Assembly (NCBI GenBank): GCA_026120035.1
Contig: JALRME010000048.1
Coordinates: forward strand, 1-64,000
Length of the DNA: 64,000 nucleotides
Source of the DNA: Coleophoma eucalyptorum
Lineage: Eukaryota; Ascomycota; Leotiomycetes; Helotiales; Dermateaceae
Direction of reading: 5' to 3'
Part shown: positions 10,141-20,648 of the stretch, piece by piece
Layout: the number at the start of each line of letters is the position of its first letter
Numbering within the stretch: position 1 is the stretch's first letter
Translations under genes and position numbers: made by a program
The notes under the pieces: generated by a model
Databases searched by the model: none
Told to the model about the DNA's origin: nothing
What the model saw: the letters and a program-made list of their open reading frames with translations, nothing else

Positions 10141-11244
10141 ATGGCAGAATCACGCCTTTTCAAGCCGTTGCAAATCGGCACTGTGGAAGTGAAGCATCGG
10201 ATCGGGATGGCCCCCCTCACTCGATTCCGGGCTACTGACGACCGCATACCGGTGCCTTTGATGAAAGAATACTATAGCCAACGAGCCTCCGTGCCTGGCA
10301 CCATGATTATTACCGAAGGGACCTTCGTATCACCATCGGCCTGCGGCGGATTTGCGAACGCACCGGGGATTTGGAGCCAAGCCCAGGTGGCTGCCTGGAA
10401 ACCTATTACCGATGAAGTCCACCGCAAAGGCTGCTTCATATACTGTCAGATCTGTGCAATGGGCCGTGCTGGGGATGTTGAGGTGGCTAAAAGAGAGGGA
10501 ATCAGCATTATAGGGCCTAGCGCCATTCCGATCAAAGAAGGCGCACCGGTACCACGGCCCATGACCATCGACGAGATCCAGCAAATGGTTCAAGACTTCG
10601 CCACAGCTGCCGTAAATGCAATCAATGCCGGTTTTGATGGTGTCGAGTGCCACGGTGCCAACGGCTACCTCACCGATCAATTCATTCAAGACGTTAGTAA
10701 CCAGCGCGATGACGAGTACGGTGGGAGTGTGGAAAATAGGTCTCGCTTCATGAATGAAATCATGCAGGCTGTCGTCGACGCTATCGGCCCCGAACGGGTT
10801 GGGCTTCGTCTCAGCCCGTGGAGTCCGTTCCAGGGCATGAAAATGGAGAATCCAATCCCACAATTTTCGTATATCATTGACAAAGCCAGCCAGTTAAAGC
10901 TGGCTTATCTCCACATGGTCGAGTCGCGGGTGTCTGGCAGCGACGATTACAAAGGTAGTGAGCGGCTAGATTTTGCATACAAGCTTTGGGATGGCCCTCT
11001 GCTCGTAGCCGGGGGGTATGAGCTGGCAGATGCACAGAAGCTTGTTGATGAAGAGTATCCAGACAAGGACATTGTGGTCATGTATGGAAGATACTTCATT
11101 GCCAATCCAGATCTGGTATATCGAATAAAGAAGGGGCTAGGGCTTAATGCGTACGAACGCAAAACTTTCTACGTTAACAAATCACCTGTGGGCTACATAG
11201 ATTATCCATTCAGCGCGGAATATCTGGCGAGTGTTGAGGTTTAG
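10141..11244 (+). CDS. Old Yellow Enzyme family NADH:flavin oxidoreductase
   Basis: Intronless 367-residue protein of normal OYE length. It is an FMN-containing TIM barrel that reduces activated C=C bonds using NAD(P)H. Visible signatures: the N-terminal LFKPLQIGTVEVKHRIGMAPLTRFRA, the Gln and Gly-Arg of CQICAMGRA (about 102-110), and the active-site block ECHGANGYLTDQF with His171, Asn174 and Tyr176 (His/Asn substrate pair plus Tyr proton donor). DEYGGSVENRSRF follows, then the C-terminal FMN-phosphate segment LVAGGY and VMYGRYFIANPDL. The start at 10141 matches the usual N-terminus. OYE genes of this fungal subgroup occur both in detoxification and in secondary-metabolite clusters. It lies 2 kb upstream of the UstYa/peptide locus, so a tailoring role is possible but unproven. 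Confidence 0.93.
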   Translation: MAESRLFKPLQIGTVEVKHRIGMAPLTRFRATDDRIPVPLMKEYYSQRASVPGTMIITEGTFVSPSACGGFANAPGIWSQAQVAAWKPITDEVHRKGCFIYCQICAMGRAGDVEVAKREGISIIGPSAIPIKEGAPVPRPMTIDEIQQMVQDFATAAVNAINAGFDGVECHGANGYLTDQFIQDVSNQRDDEYGGSVENRSRFMNEIMQAVVDAIGPERVGLRLSPWSPFQGMKMENPIPQFSYIIDKASQLKLAYLHMVESRVSGSDDYKGSERLDFAYKLWDGPLLVAGGYELADAQKLVDEEYPDKDIVVMYGRYFIANPDLVYRIKKGLGLNAYERKTFYVNKSPVGYIDYPFSAEYLASVEV

Positions 11245-12144
11245 ATTGGTTCGGCTCAAGACACACAAGTTAGACAGAATTTAGTATTATATAAATATTA
11301 TTGAGCCAACAGAAACCTTTATACGTTGGATCTTTGTTTCGAATTAGCAGAGGCCGATTAATGCTCTTAGTAGCAGTTAGCGGAGCTAGCAAAAAGATTT
11401 CTGTACGGTTACATGTACTCACTGGACATAAGTATCAGCTAAATAACTGTAACCACCCGCAAACTGCTACAGTCGACCAATAAAAGCCGCGGATACAATG
11501 GTCAATTCTTTCCCTCTTTTGTTTTGTATTCGGCTGGTGAGGGTATTACCCATACTTAGTCACTAGAGCAGCCAGGGGTAACCTGAGCATGATACAAGTT
11601 TTTGTCAAGTTTAAACCGTCATTGATGCCCAAGGAGCCTGAACAAGCTTCCAGAAATCCCAAACTGAATATTAGCATTCATAATATACCTTATTTTTAGT
11701 TTACTGCTTTGCTTTCATTTCTATATTTCACCATGTCTATGAGATTTGCTGCTCCTGTTATCATTTTTTTAACATAATATTGTCATAGCTCTGCTGCTGG
11801 TAACACTGGAGATAATTAATTTGTTGGGTCGCTAATGCATACGCTACTAATATGCCTAGAACTCGCTATGAGTCTATATTTACACCGGAGCGTGCTCATA
11901 GCTATTTTTCCAATTCCATTAGAGGACTTTTAGTGTAGTTATATGATTTTTAGGTCATCATCAGACCTAGTCACATTCACACAGAGTATTATTAGCGAGG
12001 GAAGTATATATGCCTCTCTTCCTCACGATCTCTTCTCAGCATCATCTATAAAGCAATCTACTAAAACAGCTCTTGACCTACAAATTGATTCTTGTTATCC
12101 AAGTGTTTAAAAATCAATAGAAAAAGTCAGTCTAACACTGTAGC
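11245..12144. other. Intergenic with LTR-like element
   Basis: No gene recognised. AT-rich; holds the LTR-like sequence at 11822-12082. Confidence 0.5.
11822..12082. mobile_element. Probable second LTR-like element
   Basis: Starts TGTTGGGTCG and ends GACCTACA, flanked on both sides by AATT. Its right part shares with the element at 4038-4233 the order CTAGTCACAT, AGTATT-TTAGCGAG, a GAGG/CCTC hairpin, then a CTTGA...CTACA-type end. Divergence is high, so boundaries are tentative. Confidence 0.35.
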
Positions 12145-13035
12145 TCAAGCGGCAACCTTGGGCAACCTAATCATATGATACAACTTCCAGACACCCCAGC
12201 CTAGATCCCCTCTATCTGCTCCCTCCATCCACTCCATCATATCCACTACAATCTGATCAACCTCCTTCCAACCTAAATTTGCGTACAAGTAACGTCCTGC
12301 CGGACTCCCCAGCAAGAAACTGACTTGGCCTTCTGCATCCGTCCTCTCGTGTCCCCAGTTAAGCAAGGCAGTCGCATACCCCCTACGCTGAAATCGTGGG
12401 GAGGTTGCGAGTGCTTGCAGTTCAACGTAGTTCATGTCTTTCGCCCAGGACTCCATGAATTTAGCATTTTCAGCACCGACAAATGCCCCTATGGTCTTTT
12501 CCTTCCCAAGCTCATACCGAGATGTCAACGACATTAGGTGGAGGTTCATTCCTCCATCCCATTGCCGTTGTAGCGCTTGATCCTCTTTTCCTGAACTAGG
12601 TTTAGAGCGCACCACACGTTCCCAAACGGCATAAGAAGCTACCTCGCCAGTTTCACGGTCGACGGCTTTCATCAACGTGAAAGCGTCGTTGTTTAAGGTG
12701 GCTAAGAGTACGTCCTCCAGGGATTTGACGGCGGCTGCCCGATCAGAAGGTGAGGGGTAAAAGTAGGAATGCATGGGACTAGCAGCTGTCGCTTCGAAAG
12801 CGAAAATTGATATTGGATGGGCATCCTCCTTCGTGATGGGAAGGATAATGGGGGGTGGGTAGCGATGCCCTGGCTCACCATATTGTGTGGGTTTTGTGCG
12901 CATTTTGAACGGTTTATGGGGTTGTTGGGAAACAAGTTCTATGGAGGAAAGGGATGTGGATTTTGGAGGTTGGAGTTGTGGAATTCTTGAGGAAGTGCTG
13001 GTTTTATTTGGAGGTCGTGCCGTTTGGCGGGGCAT
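12145..13035 (-). CDS. GNAT-family N-acetyltransferase (fungal)
   Basis: Intronless, 296 residues from the ATG at 13035. The first ~50 residues are Pro/Ser/Thr-rich and look disordered. A later ATG (Met45, MRTKPTQYGEPG) could be the true start. The acetyl-CoA-binding core is clear: VELQALATSPRFQRRGYATALLNW, with Gln/Arg-x-x-Gly-x-Ala (QRRGYAT), then a strand and SPAGRYLYANLGWKEVDQI, the usual 'Y-x-x-x-G-F' end of the fold. Similar fungal proteins carry the preceding DRETGEVASYAVWERV strand pair. Substrate unknown. It is only distantly related to the GNAT at 5911. It lies between the OYE gene and the first UstYa gene on the same strand as the latter, but nothing links them functionally. Confidence 0.85.
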   Translation of the reverse strand: MPRQTARPPNKTSTSSRIPQLQPPKSTSLSSIELVSQQPHKPFKMRTKPTQYGEPGHRYPPPIILPITKEDAHPISIFAFEATAASPMHSYFYPSPSDRAAAVKSLEDVLLATLNNDAFTLMKAVDRETGEVASYAVWERVVRSKPSSGKEDQALQRQWDGGMNLHLMSLTSRYELGKEKTIGAFVGAENAKFMESWAKDMNYVELQALATSPRFQRRGYATALLNWGHERTDAEGQVSFLLGSPAGRYLYANLGWKEVDQIVVDMMEWMEGADRGDLGWGVWKLYHMIRLPKVAA

Positions 13036-13378
13036 GCTGACAGTGTTTCATGCACCATTTAGAAAGACTGAGACCAATCGGGTAGATCATAGTAGGATGA
13101 CATAGGCCAGTTAACGATGTTATCCTTTTGGATAAGTAGTACCATGCAAGGCGCACTTCAAGGGATGGCCTGGTAAAACGAAAATCATGGTAAGAGTTCT
13201 CTTTGGACATCAGTCAATTCATCAAGAACAGACATGTTTCGTTAAGGTAATTTGGTCTCACTTATCATCTACAGCAGGGCCTAGGAACTGATTTTCCTCA
13301 GCTCGCCTATCTAGAGGTTTTAAATATCTGTGATAAGGCATCCAGCTATGTCTTTAACACATAGAAGCCGGATTATTA
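13036..13378. other. Intergenic, 343 bp
   Basis: Spacer between the GNAT start (minus strand) and the 3' end of UstYa-like gene 1. Nothing recognised. Confidence 0.4.
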
Positions 13379-14196
13379 TCAGATGTGGTTATGAGAAGGT
13401 TTACTATTAACAGGCCCATGATTCGCTTCAACCCATGCTAGTATAGCCTCTGGGTCCTTACACTGGTGTGGAATTCCCCATCCGTCCACCTGAAACCTTG
13501 AGCCATCACTTTCTACTCGGGCCCATTCAATTGTGAGATCTCCAGCGCACAAAATGCTCTGCGAAAGAAAGTCAAAACAATGCTGGGTGTGGTATTCCTC
13601 GGGATGACTGTGACTTTCTTCTTGCTGAACAACATTTTCTTCGGTTTCGTTAAGAAAAGATTGATACTTCTGGCGGATCATATTCTGCCTATTAGCAAAG
13701 TACGGGGTTACTGAGACAAACCCATAGCTTACTAGACAGTGTAACTGGTGGAACATGGACACTGAAAAGCTGTCAACACCCGTGGAACTGGGAATACCTG
13801 GCTGTAGACCAAATCTCTCCGGGTCGGAAATATTGACGAAACCATTGCCGATCGGCGAAATGGTATTCCAAGCCTTATCTTTATGGTCCTCATTCTTCGT
13901 GAAGATTATTTTTTTCATAGGTACTGTTGCAAATGTCTTAGCGATGTTCCTCCAGTCAAAGTAGGCAAACTGTACTCACTTGTTGGTGCAAATTGTTTGG
14001 GTCTATTGTCAGTCCATTCTATTACCCTCGAATGCCTGGCATAAGTCAAGCCAAGCACCGAAAAACTAACGCCGAGGAGGAAGCCAGTAGCTAGGAGAAA
14101 TAGATATACAAAGTACTGTCGCCTCGTTGACAATACAGTACAGGTATCTTTATGTGTGGGTTTGTCACTATAAAGAGTCAACACTGTACTTTTCAT
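13379..14196 (-). CDS. UstYa-family (DUF3328) oxidase-like protein 1
   Basis: Two exons, 13980-14196 and 13379-13923 (56-nt intron), give about 253 residues. One N-terminal membrane anchor (YFVYLFLLATGFLLGVSFSV, about 29-50) is followed by a lumenal domain. Both HxxHC motifs that define the family are present: HQLHC at about 131-135 and HTQHC at about 184-188, the second followed by the typical FDFLSQSILC. In ustiloxin, phomopsin and cyclochlorotine biosynthesis, UstYa-type proteins oxidatively cyclise or otherwise modify peptide precursors. Neighbours matter here: a tiny secreted-peptide gene lies 1.4 kb upstream on the same strand, and a second UstYa gene beyond it. The start is the first ATG before the membrane anchor. 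Confidence 0.9.
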
Positions 14197-15588
14197 TCCG
14201 CCTTTCAGCTCCTAGTCATACCTTATTCCAGGAATTCTTGAGTATTTTGGCATTGAGGGGGTGGACATCAAGTGTGAGAACATTGTGGAGGTTTGACTGT
14301 TAGAAAACACATGTGTGGGGGGTCACGTTGAACAACTTCACTGGGTGCTTTTTTGCCGTAGAGAGATTTCATCAAGGTGACCAAAAAGTTTGACCTGAGA
14401 GCCTAAACTCAAAACTCTTGGTAATCTACTCGGCAACGTCATAGTAGGAAGCGATTAATATTCTCAGATAGCTGTCTGTGCTCAGAATATTGCCTATGTA
14501 CGTAAACCAATACCATCTGAACTTATACAGGATTTGCCTCCTTGGCTGCATAGATTATAGTCAAGCCAGCCGTCTGGTGCCATTATCGCCTGCCGTTTTG
14601 AACAAGCGGCGATAAGATTATGTACCCTTCGTGCAACCTTCTATTCAGCTGCTGGTAATGATCTACCCCTATGGTTATAGTCGACAGTCGGTGAACTTGA
14701 TCAACTGCAGTGCTGACAGCGGGTGGAGCTACGAGCTGTTCGAAATCAACTTTCGCACCCTACTGCATTGCATGTACATGCCTCCCTCGATATAGATTCA
14801 ACCCGCTGACTCGATGATCGCAAATGCAAGTTAATGGCAATATGTAAGTGCGGGTCACCACGATTATTAACTGCCAGGTTGAAAAATACCTTATCATGTC
14901 CCCCTAACCTTCAGCCATGGAATTATGCCGCCGGTACATCCGGTACTATATCTAAGATCAGTTAGAGTTTTGGAGACGATCACAACGCTGCACGAAGTAG
15001 AATACGAAGAGTAGATTGAACCAATCGGTAAACGGGCCGAGCCGCCTTTCTCCAAAGCAAGATGTTATACGAAGACGCCGAGAAAGCATTTAACGCTAAA
15101 TGCAATCTAGAAGGTGGTTAGTTTCTTACTTTCTTATTTTCTGACGATCATGCCAAACTGACCAACCGGGGAATTTACAGCTTCAGTACCGTCAATCCCG
15201 CTTTACAATGTACCCCTCATAGTTACCTGCCATTAGCGTCATTTCAAAGTATGGCTTATCAGCCCTTCACGTAATTTAACCTGCATCAAATAAATAGGAG
15301 AAAGCTTGTCCTCGGCTCCAAAGTAGATTTCAATTGGTAAAAGATAGTGTAAACGAACCCCCCTCGATACTGGTTGACATCACAACTAAAAGAAAATAAC
15401 ACTACTACCCAAGTCCCTCCATCCCTGGTAACTAATGACAACATAGCTAGCTATACCATGCTAAAGCCTGCTATTTTCACTGACCCCAAATCAGTATCAT
15501 CAAGACAAACGAGAAGATTTAGTATAAACATGTTTGATGACAAGCATTCATAGGGATAAGGGTCAGACAGAACTGCTTACAAGCTTCA
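14197..15588. other. Intergenic, 1.4 kb
   Basis: No reading frame worth calling on either strand. It holds the promoter of UstYa-like gene 1 and the 3' flank of the small peptide gene. Confidence 0.5.
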
Positions 15589-15889
15589 TTAGGAAGAGGC
15601 CTCGTCAACCCCATCGACTCCAACGCCCAAACTCCAGTAAAGTTCCACGGGTTCGCGTTTCTCAACGTTTTCGTTTGCAGCTACTGCTTCTGGGCCTGCT
15701 AAAGTCGTTAGATTTTGGTTCCATGCATAGAATGCTCTAAAAAAAAAAAGGATACAGAGGCCCAGGTCACGTAGCTCAGACTTGGCCACTTTCTTGAGTT
15801 GATGGCTAGCAGATCTTACCAGGCAATGGAACTGCCATCGCAGTCACGAAGACCATAGTCATAGCAACAAGGACAGATTGAAACTTCAT
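15589..15889 (-). CDS. Small secreted peptide precursor with one Kex2 site; candidate RiPP precursor
   Basis: Two exons on the minus strand, 15820-15889 and 15589-15695, around a 124-nt intron (donor GTAAGAT, branch CTAAC, acceptor TAGCAG), encode 58 residues. Residues 1-19 form a strong signal peptide (MKFQSVLVAMTMVFVTAMA). A short pro-region (VPLPGPEAVAANENVE) ends in Lys-Arg at 36-37, and a 21-residue C-terminal peptide begins EPVELYWSLGVG and ends in DEASS. The Kex2-type site would release that peptide, which carries adjacent Tyr and Trp. It lies between two UstYa-family genes and shares an 868-bp divergent promoter with one of them, so I infer a modified-peptide (RiPP) precursor. Unlike UstA-type precursors it has only one core copy. 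An alternative acceptor 3 nt upstream adds one Ala. A plain secreted signalling or effector peptide is the main alternative. Confidence 0.7.
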
Positions 15890-16757
15890 GTTGAGCGAGA
15901 GTTTGCTGGCTGACGCTGTCGATTGAGGATGTATTAGGTGGTGGAATGAACAGTTTGAGAAGGTTGAAGTCTTTGTTCAGCGATGGATGTAGGCTGTTAT
16001 TATATATATGTACATGTGTAAGTGTTAATGTGTGTGCCTAAATGTTCAAAGCTCCTACCACTTTTGGTTAGGCGTTGGTTTTCCTTCCAAGCAGTAAATG
16101 TACAATCAGCATCTCTCCAATAATCCAACCGCCAGTGACGATCTCACTCTCCAAGAAACAAAATATACTTAGCCTAATTCTTCAGAAACAACAGTAGGCT
16201 ATGTAAGACCAGTTCTTCGTTGCTTTTACTGCACTTAGTAAGCCCTAGATGGAGCATTGCTTGACATAAAAAACGAAGTTTATCTGATCCTCCTTTTTTC
16301 TATTTCTTTGCGGTCATCACTTGGAGAAGGTGTTTGGTTGAGATAAGAAGTAATTCTCGTGTTTCATATCTCTGCATTCTACTTTTGCTGTCACACGACT
16401 TGCATATAGATAGTCTTTTCAAAGTTATTGGCTATTTAAGCAGCGGTAACCTTTTATTAATCACACTGCCTGCATAAACATAACTATTCCCAAATTATTA
16501 ACCATTTGAGCTACTGCAGTCAGCTCTTGTCGATCAGTCCAGCTGCATAACTGTTGGGCAAACCCTTGAATAGGCGGCTATCCGGGCTACGGTATGATAT
16601 TCTGTTTTACCGTGTGGAAGCATGAGTGAAGGAAGGCGATAAAGGATCTTTCTATCTCACCCTGCCCCCTCTACATACAATATCTGTTTCATTGTATTGA
16701 TTATTGCTCTTCCTTATCCAAAGGTTCTAGTAATACGCCTTTCAGCACATCTACAAA
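15890..16757. promoter_or_regulatory. Divergent promoter region between the small peptide gene and UstYa-like gene 2
   Basis: An 868-bp region between two oppositely transcribed genes. On the minus side it has a TATA-like run and then a CA/CT-rich leader before the peptide ATG. The shared promoter suggests co-regulation, which is inference. Confidence 0.45.
15999..16009 (-). promoter_or_regulatory. TATA-like element upstream of the small peptide gene
   Basis: TATTATATATA on the plus strand (TATATATAATA on the coding strand) lies about 110 nt upstream of the ATG at 15889. It is followed by a pyrimidine/A-rich leader typical of highly expressed fungal genes. Confidence 0.4.
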
Positions 16758-18041
16758 ATGAAATCAAAGATCATGTCTCTCTTGCCAGACTGGAAGCACA
16801 GAAAGTCATGGACGCCTCTTTCAACTGCCCAAGATGATGAGTCGGACACTGAAAAGAAGCTCCTTGATGATTCTGGTATTGAGTCTTCCAGTCGGTCTAC
16901 ATCCGAAGACGGGGAGATGAGATGGCCGCCAAAGCGAAACTCATTTAGGAGTCACAGAAATTCACTGATTCTCTTGGTTGCCAATATACTACTCCTCGGT
17001 GCTTCTTTATTTATCAACAGTGGCCTTCTATGGGATGAGAATTATTGTATAAGAAAAACATCGTACTACTGTACCATTTCCCACAGTCCTCTCAGGTACA
17101 TGTAAACTAATTTTGAAAGCCCCTCTCATCGAAGCAATGCCAATTCCGTTGAAAGACACGACATTCAACGGCACAGTATGGCCAACCAGTGTCATGGGCT
17201 GGACACGGCTAGAGAAAGGTAATCCCATTGCGGAAGAACTTTGGGAATCGTTCGAAAATATCACTGTCTTTCCTATCACCCGTAAGGACGTCTTGAAACT
17301 TGGAAAGGATCCAGAGCTTGTAGCTAAGTTTGAGGATGACTTTTGGGGCATGGGTGATGATGCTTACATTGCAACCACCGATGCAACGCACAAAATGCAC
17401 TGTCTTAACGAACTCCGGAAGACAGCATTTATTACCTACGGTGATGAAACTCCAAGAGTGCACCCACAGCATAGCCAACTTTGGTGGCTACATCAACGAC
17501 ACTGTCTGGATATGATTGCACAGGTAAAGATAGACATCACTCTCCCACTACACAGCAAAATAGTCCTAATCGCCTAGTAGGATGTACTGTGTCATGCTGA
17601 TGCTGAAGTTTTTACGTTCAACTGGATGGATACACAAAGAAAACCATTTCCCGACTTTAGCATTAACAGGAAGTGTCGGAATATTCACGATGTGTTTACT
17701 TATAGAGAGAAGCATGGCGTAGATATGGACAAGTATCTACAAATGAAGAAGCCAAAAAATGCTCACCAAGTTCCTAATGAGCCAGGTTATTACGCGATGG
17801 TATGTTACTCATTTTCTTTGTTAGGTGGGGGCTGGGAGGAACTTAAGCAAGCACTCATACCAACCTTTCAAATCTCCTAACTATTATATAGTTTGGCTTT
17901 GAGGACAGCGACTTGTTCCCGAATGGCGTGGGTTACACCACTCCATTACCAGACCTGAGGGAGTGGTATGGGAATGTCTCCATCAACGCCAACAGAAAGC
18001 CGGACCCAACAACAACCCATGACCACGCTGATCAAAAGTGA
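16758..18041 (+). CDS. UstYa-family (DUF3328) oxidase-like protein 2
   Basis: Four exons (16758-17070, 17120-17523, 17581-17799, 17892-18041) join in frame to about 361 residues, with introns of 49, 57 and 92 nt. After an acidic, Ser-rich cytosolic tail there is one membrane segment (SLILLVANILLLGASLFI, about 72-89). The lumenal domain has the family's entry block KTSYYSPL..., FNGTVWP, and both HxxHC motifs: HKMHC at about 195-199 and HQRHC at about 229-233, followed by LDMIAQDVLCHAD. It is longer than UstYa-like gene 1 because of an N-terminal extension and a C-terminal tail (REWYGNVS...). It is divergent from the small peptide gene, so the three genes form a unit. Likely role: lumenal oxidation or cyclisation of a peptide; substrate unproven. 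Confidence 0.88.
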
Positions 18042-19240
18042 GAAAATGAGGTCCATAATTTACACTTCCGTGTTAAGACTCTTGAAACTTTACCTATTTA
18101 AAGCTACATTACCCCCTCCATTTCGCGAGTTCTGTTTGCACAAGAGAATGTCACATTTCCAACGATGTTTATCATTCTTTATATACATACTCCTAAAGCC
18201 ATAAGAACGATTGAACTGGCGTTTCAAATCATTCGGCTTTAACTTGGGGGGAAATACTTTTGGTGTGTTTTCTAGATGATAACTACTATCAGCTTGCCAC
18301 CACAGAACTCATTTACAGGTTAAATTCCTAAGTTATATTGTGCCCATCACAGTCTATGTCACATGTGCAAATATCTGCTTTCTCCTAGTTCAGCCAAAAG
18401 TCTGTAATGATATCTACCTGAGGACTAATTCTATTATACTGCTGTTATTTACCTACGTTTATTCTAAGCCTGGAACCTATCACACGTGCCCAACGGGTAT
18501 GTGGTGCTACTGGCCGCGGGGGGAAGGGCGACTAGCTGCCCAGCATCTTCAGATCTCCGCTTGATGCGTCCTCTAATCTCGTCGAGGTTGCAAGCAGTGC
18601 ACGAAAGTAGTAGAACATCGACTACACTCTTCATGTAATCTTTTAGTTTTTATACTCAACAAATGACCCCGCAGCATAATCCAGCAGCATAATCTTTTGA
18701 CATTGATCAGGCGTAGGTAGGGTAGGTTTGTTACATAAGAGTTCCAAAAGTTGATTTGATTACCTTTATCTCTTTCTTTTGTTTCTTTTCTGCCTTTAAG
18801 CCGTAACGCTAGATTCACAAAGCTTTTAATTCTGTTCCAAATTACTATCTACTTATATACTTTAGCTATACTTCCTTTCTTTCTTTACGGAAGTGTTATG
18901 TTTTTCCCCTTCAGTGTTACTTTTGCTATTATTTTACCCGCGGACCAGAAGACCTTTTTGTTAGTTGCGCCCTTTACTTCTAGCTTTGCACCTATATAAT
19001 ATGCTGATTAACCTTCCTTATTATTATAGAGGCCTAAGAAATGAGAGGTAATTGTCTGAGGATTAGAACAACTAGCAAAAACCTATATGTTCTTAAGACG
19101 TCTACCCCTAGCTAATTTTCGTTGAGCTCTAGCTGTAAGCGTATCTTCAATGTGTAAGTTTGTTACACAAGATTGTAAATGAATAAATTATATTTTTTAA
19201 AATACTTCATATTGTCTAGTTCTTTGGAAACGCTGGTGAT
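18042..19240. other. Intergenic, 1.2 kb
   Basis: 3'-3' spacer between UstYa-like gene 2 and the flavin monooxygenase. AT-rich, no gene recognised. Confidence 0.5.
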
Positions 19241-20648
19241 TTAAACTGCTAGTGATTTGAGGGTATTAGCGCGACTCTTCATTAATGGCTGGATTTTTGT
19301 TCCAAAATCTTCAACACCCTTAACGAAATCGTCAAATGTGAGCATAATGCCCTTGATTGGTTGTGCGGCTACTTCGTCGAGCATGCTTGCCACAGTAGAA
19401 TATGACCCAATCAATGTGCTCATGCTGCCATTGCAATTTGTCGACATATTAACCATTCTTTTGGCCGTCGAAAAGTCGTCAGCCTTAACATCCTTGCCAC
19501 TTTGATTTCTCATCCATGCTAGAGCCTCCATATCCGTTCCCTGGTTGTACAGCTCAAATTTTGAATGTGCAGCCTCATCTGTCTCATCGGCTATGATCAT
19601 GAATAGCACAAGTGCTCCTACGTCCCGGTCCTCGGCTTTAGCTGCCTCCACCAGTCTGGAGTTTGCTTCTTGGAAAGCGGTCGGCTGATTGATACCTGTG
19701 CCGCTGGTAAAATTGTAATCACAATACTTGGCCGCGAACGTTGTGCCTTGCTATGTTGTTAGTATAGGATTTAGGTTTATATATGGACTGCTGTACAGAA
19801 AAATAATTCTATGAGATACAAAACATCACTTTGACATACCTGGTCCGCTCTGGCCGGCTGCAATAATCTTGATCTCAGCGGAAGGCATTGGTGACATCTT
19901 GCAATCATTCATGGTGAAGTGTTTTCCCTTGAAATCTGAGACGCCATGGCTCCATAAATCTTTCATTACTTGCACATATTCTGTTGCATACTCGTAACGG
20001 TAGCTATTCAGGACAATCTATTAGTAACTGGTTTGCTTTCGTGGAGAACAGTTTTGGACGTGGCGAACCCAAAATAGTCACTACCAGGCCATAGCCCCAT
20101 CTGATCATATTCGGCTGTCTGCCACCCGGTTACAATGTTGACACCAAAACGTCCTGGGGCAATTGAATCAATGGTTGTTGCCATGCGCGCCACAACCGCG
20201 GGAGGAAGCACAAGGACAGGGGTTGAAGCAAATAACTTGATCTTTTTTGTCACTGCAGCTAGGCCAGCCATCAATGTAAAGGACTCCAGATTGTAATCCC
20301 AGTGCTTTGTTACACCGCCATATCCACGCATCTTTATCATGGACAAAGCAAAATCGAACCCATAATTCTCGGCTTTGACGACGATCTCTTTGTTTAGTTC
20401 AAATGTTGGCAGGTATGTGGGGGAGGTCTCTGATAGAATCCATCCTGGTGCGAATCTTAATGTCAGTACTTGCGTTCTGGAGACAAAGAATTACTAGGAC
20501 AAGTGGAGGATAAAGTAAATAGTAGATGTAGGGAATGGGGAAGAGTCGAGATCAGATTTTTCGATAAGAATTTCAAGCTTTAGATTTCCATACCATTGTT
20601 TCCGATTGGGATAAATACCCCAATCTGAATTTCTTTTGCCTCCGACAT
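19241..20648 (-). CDS. Luciferase-like FMN-dependent monooxygenase, RutA type
   Basis: Four exons (20594-20648, 20069-20444, 19840-20003, 19241-19746) join in frame to about 366 residues, the normal length for the RutA/pyrimidine-oxygenase group. Conserved blocks appear in order: [92 protein letters not shown], the Tyr/Glu-rich segment around [34 protein letters not shown], and ADETDEAA...[21 protein letters not shown]. RutA opens uracil by flavin-peroxide oxygenation. In fungi, homologues occur in nitrogen salvage and in some secondary-metabolite clusters. Intron 2 has a weak donor (GTTCGC), but only that choice keeps the conserved frame. Its position beside the UstYa/peptide genes makes it a candidate cluster member. 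Confidence 0.87.
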
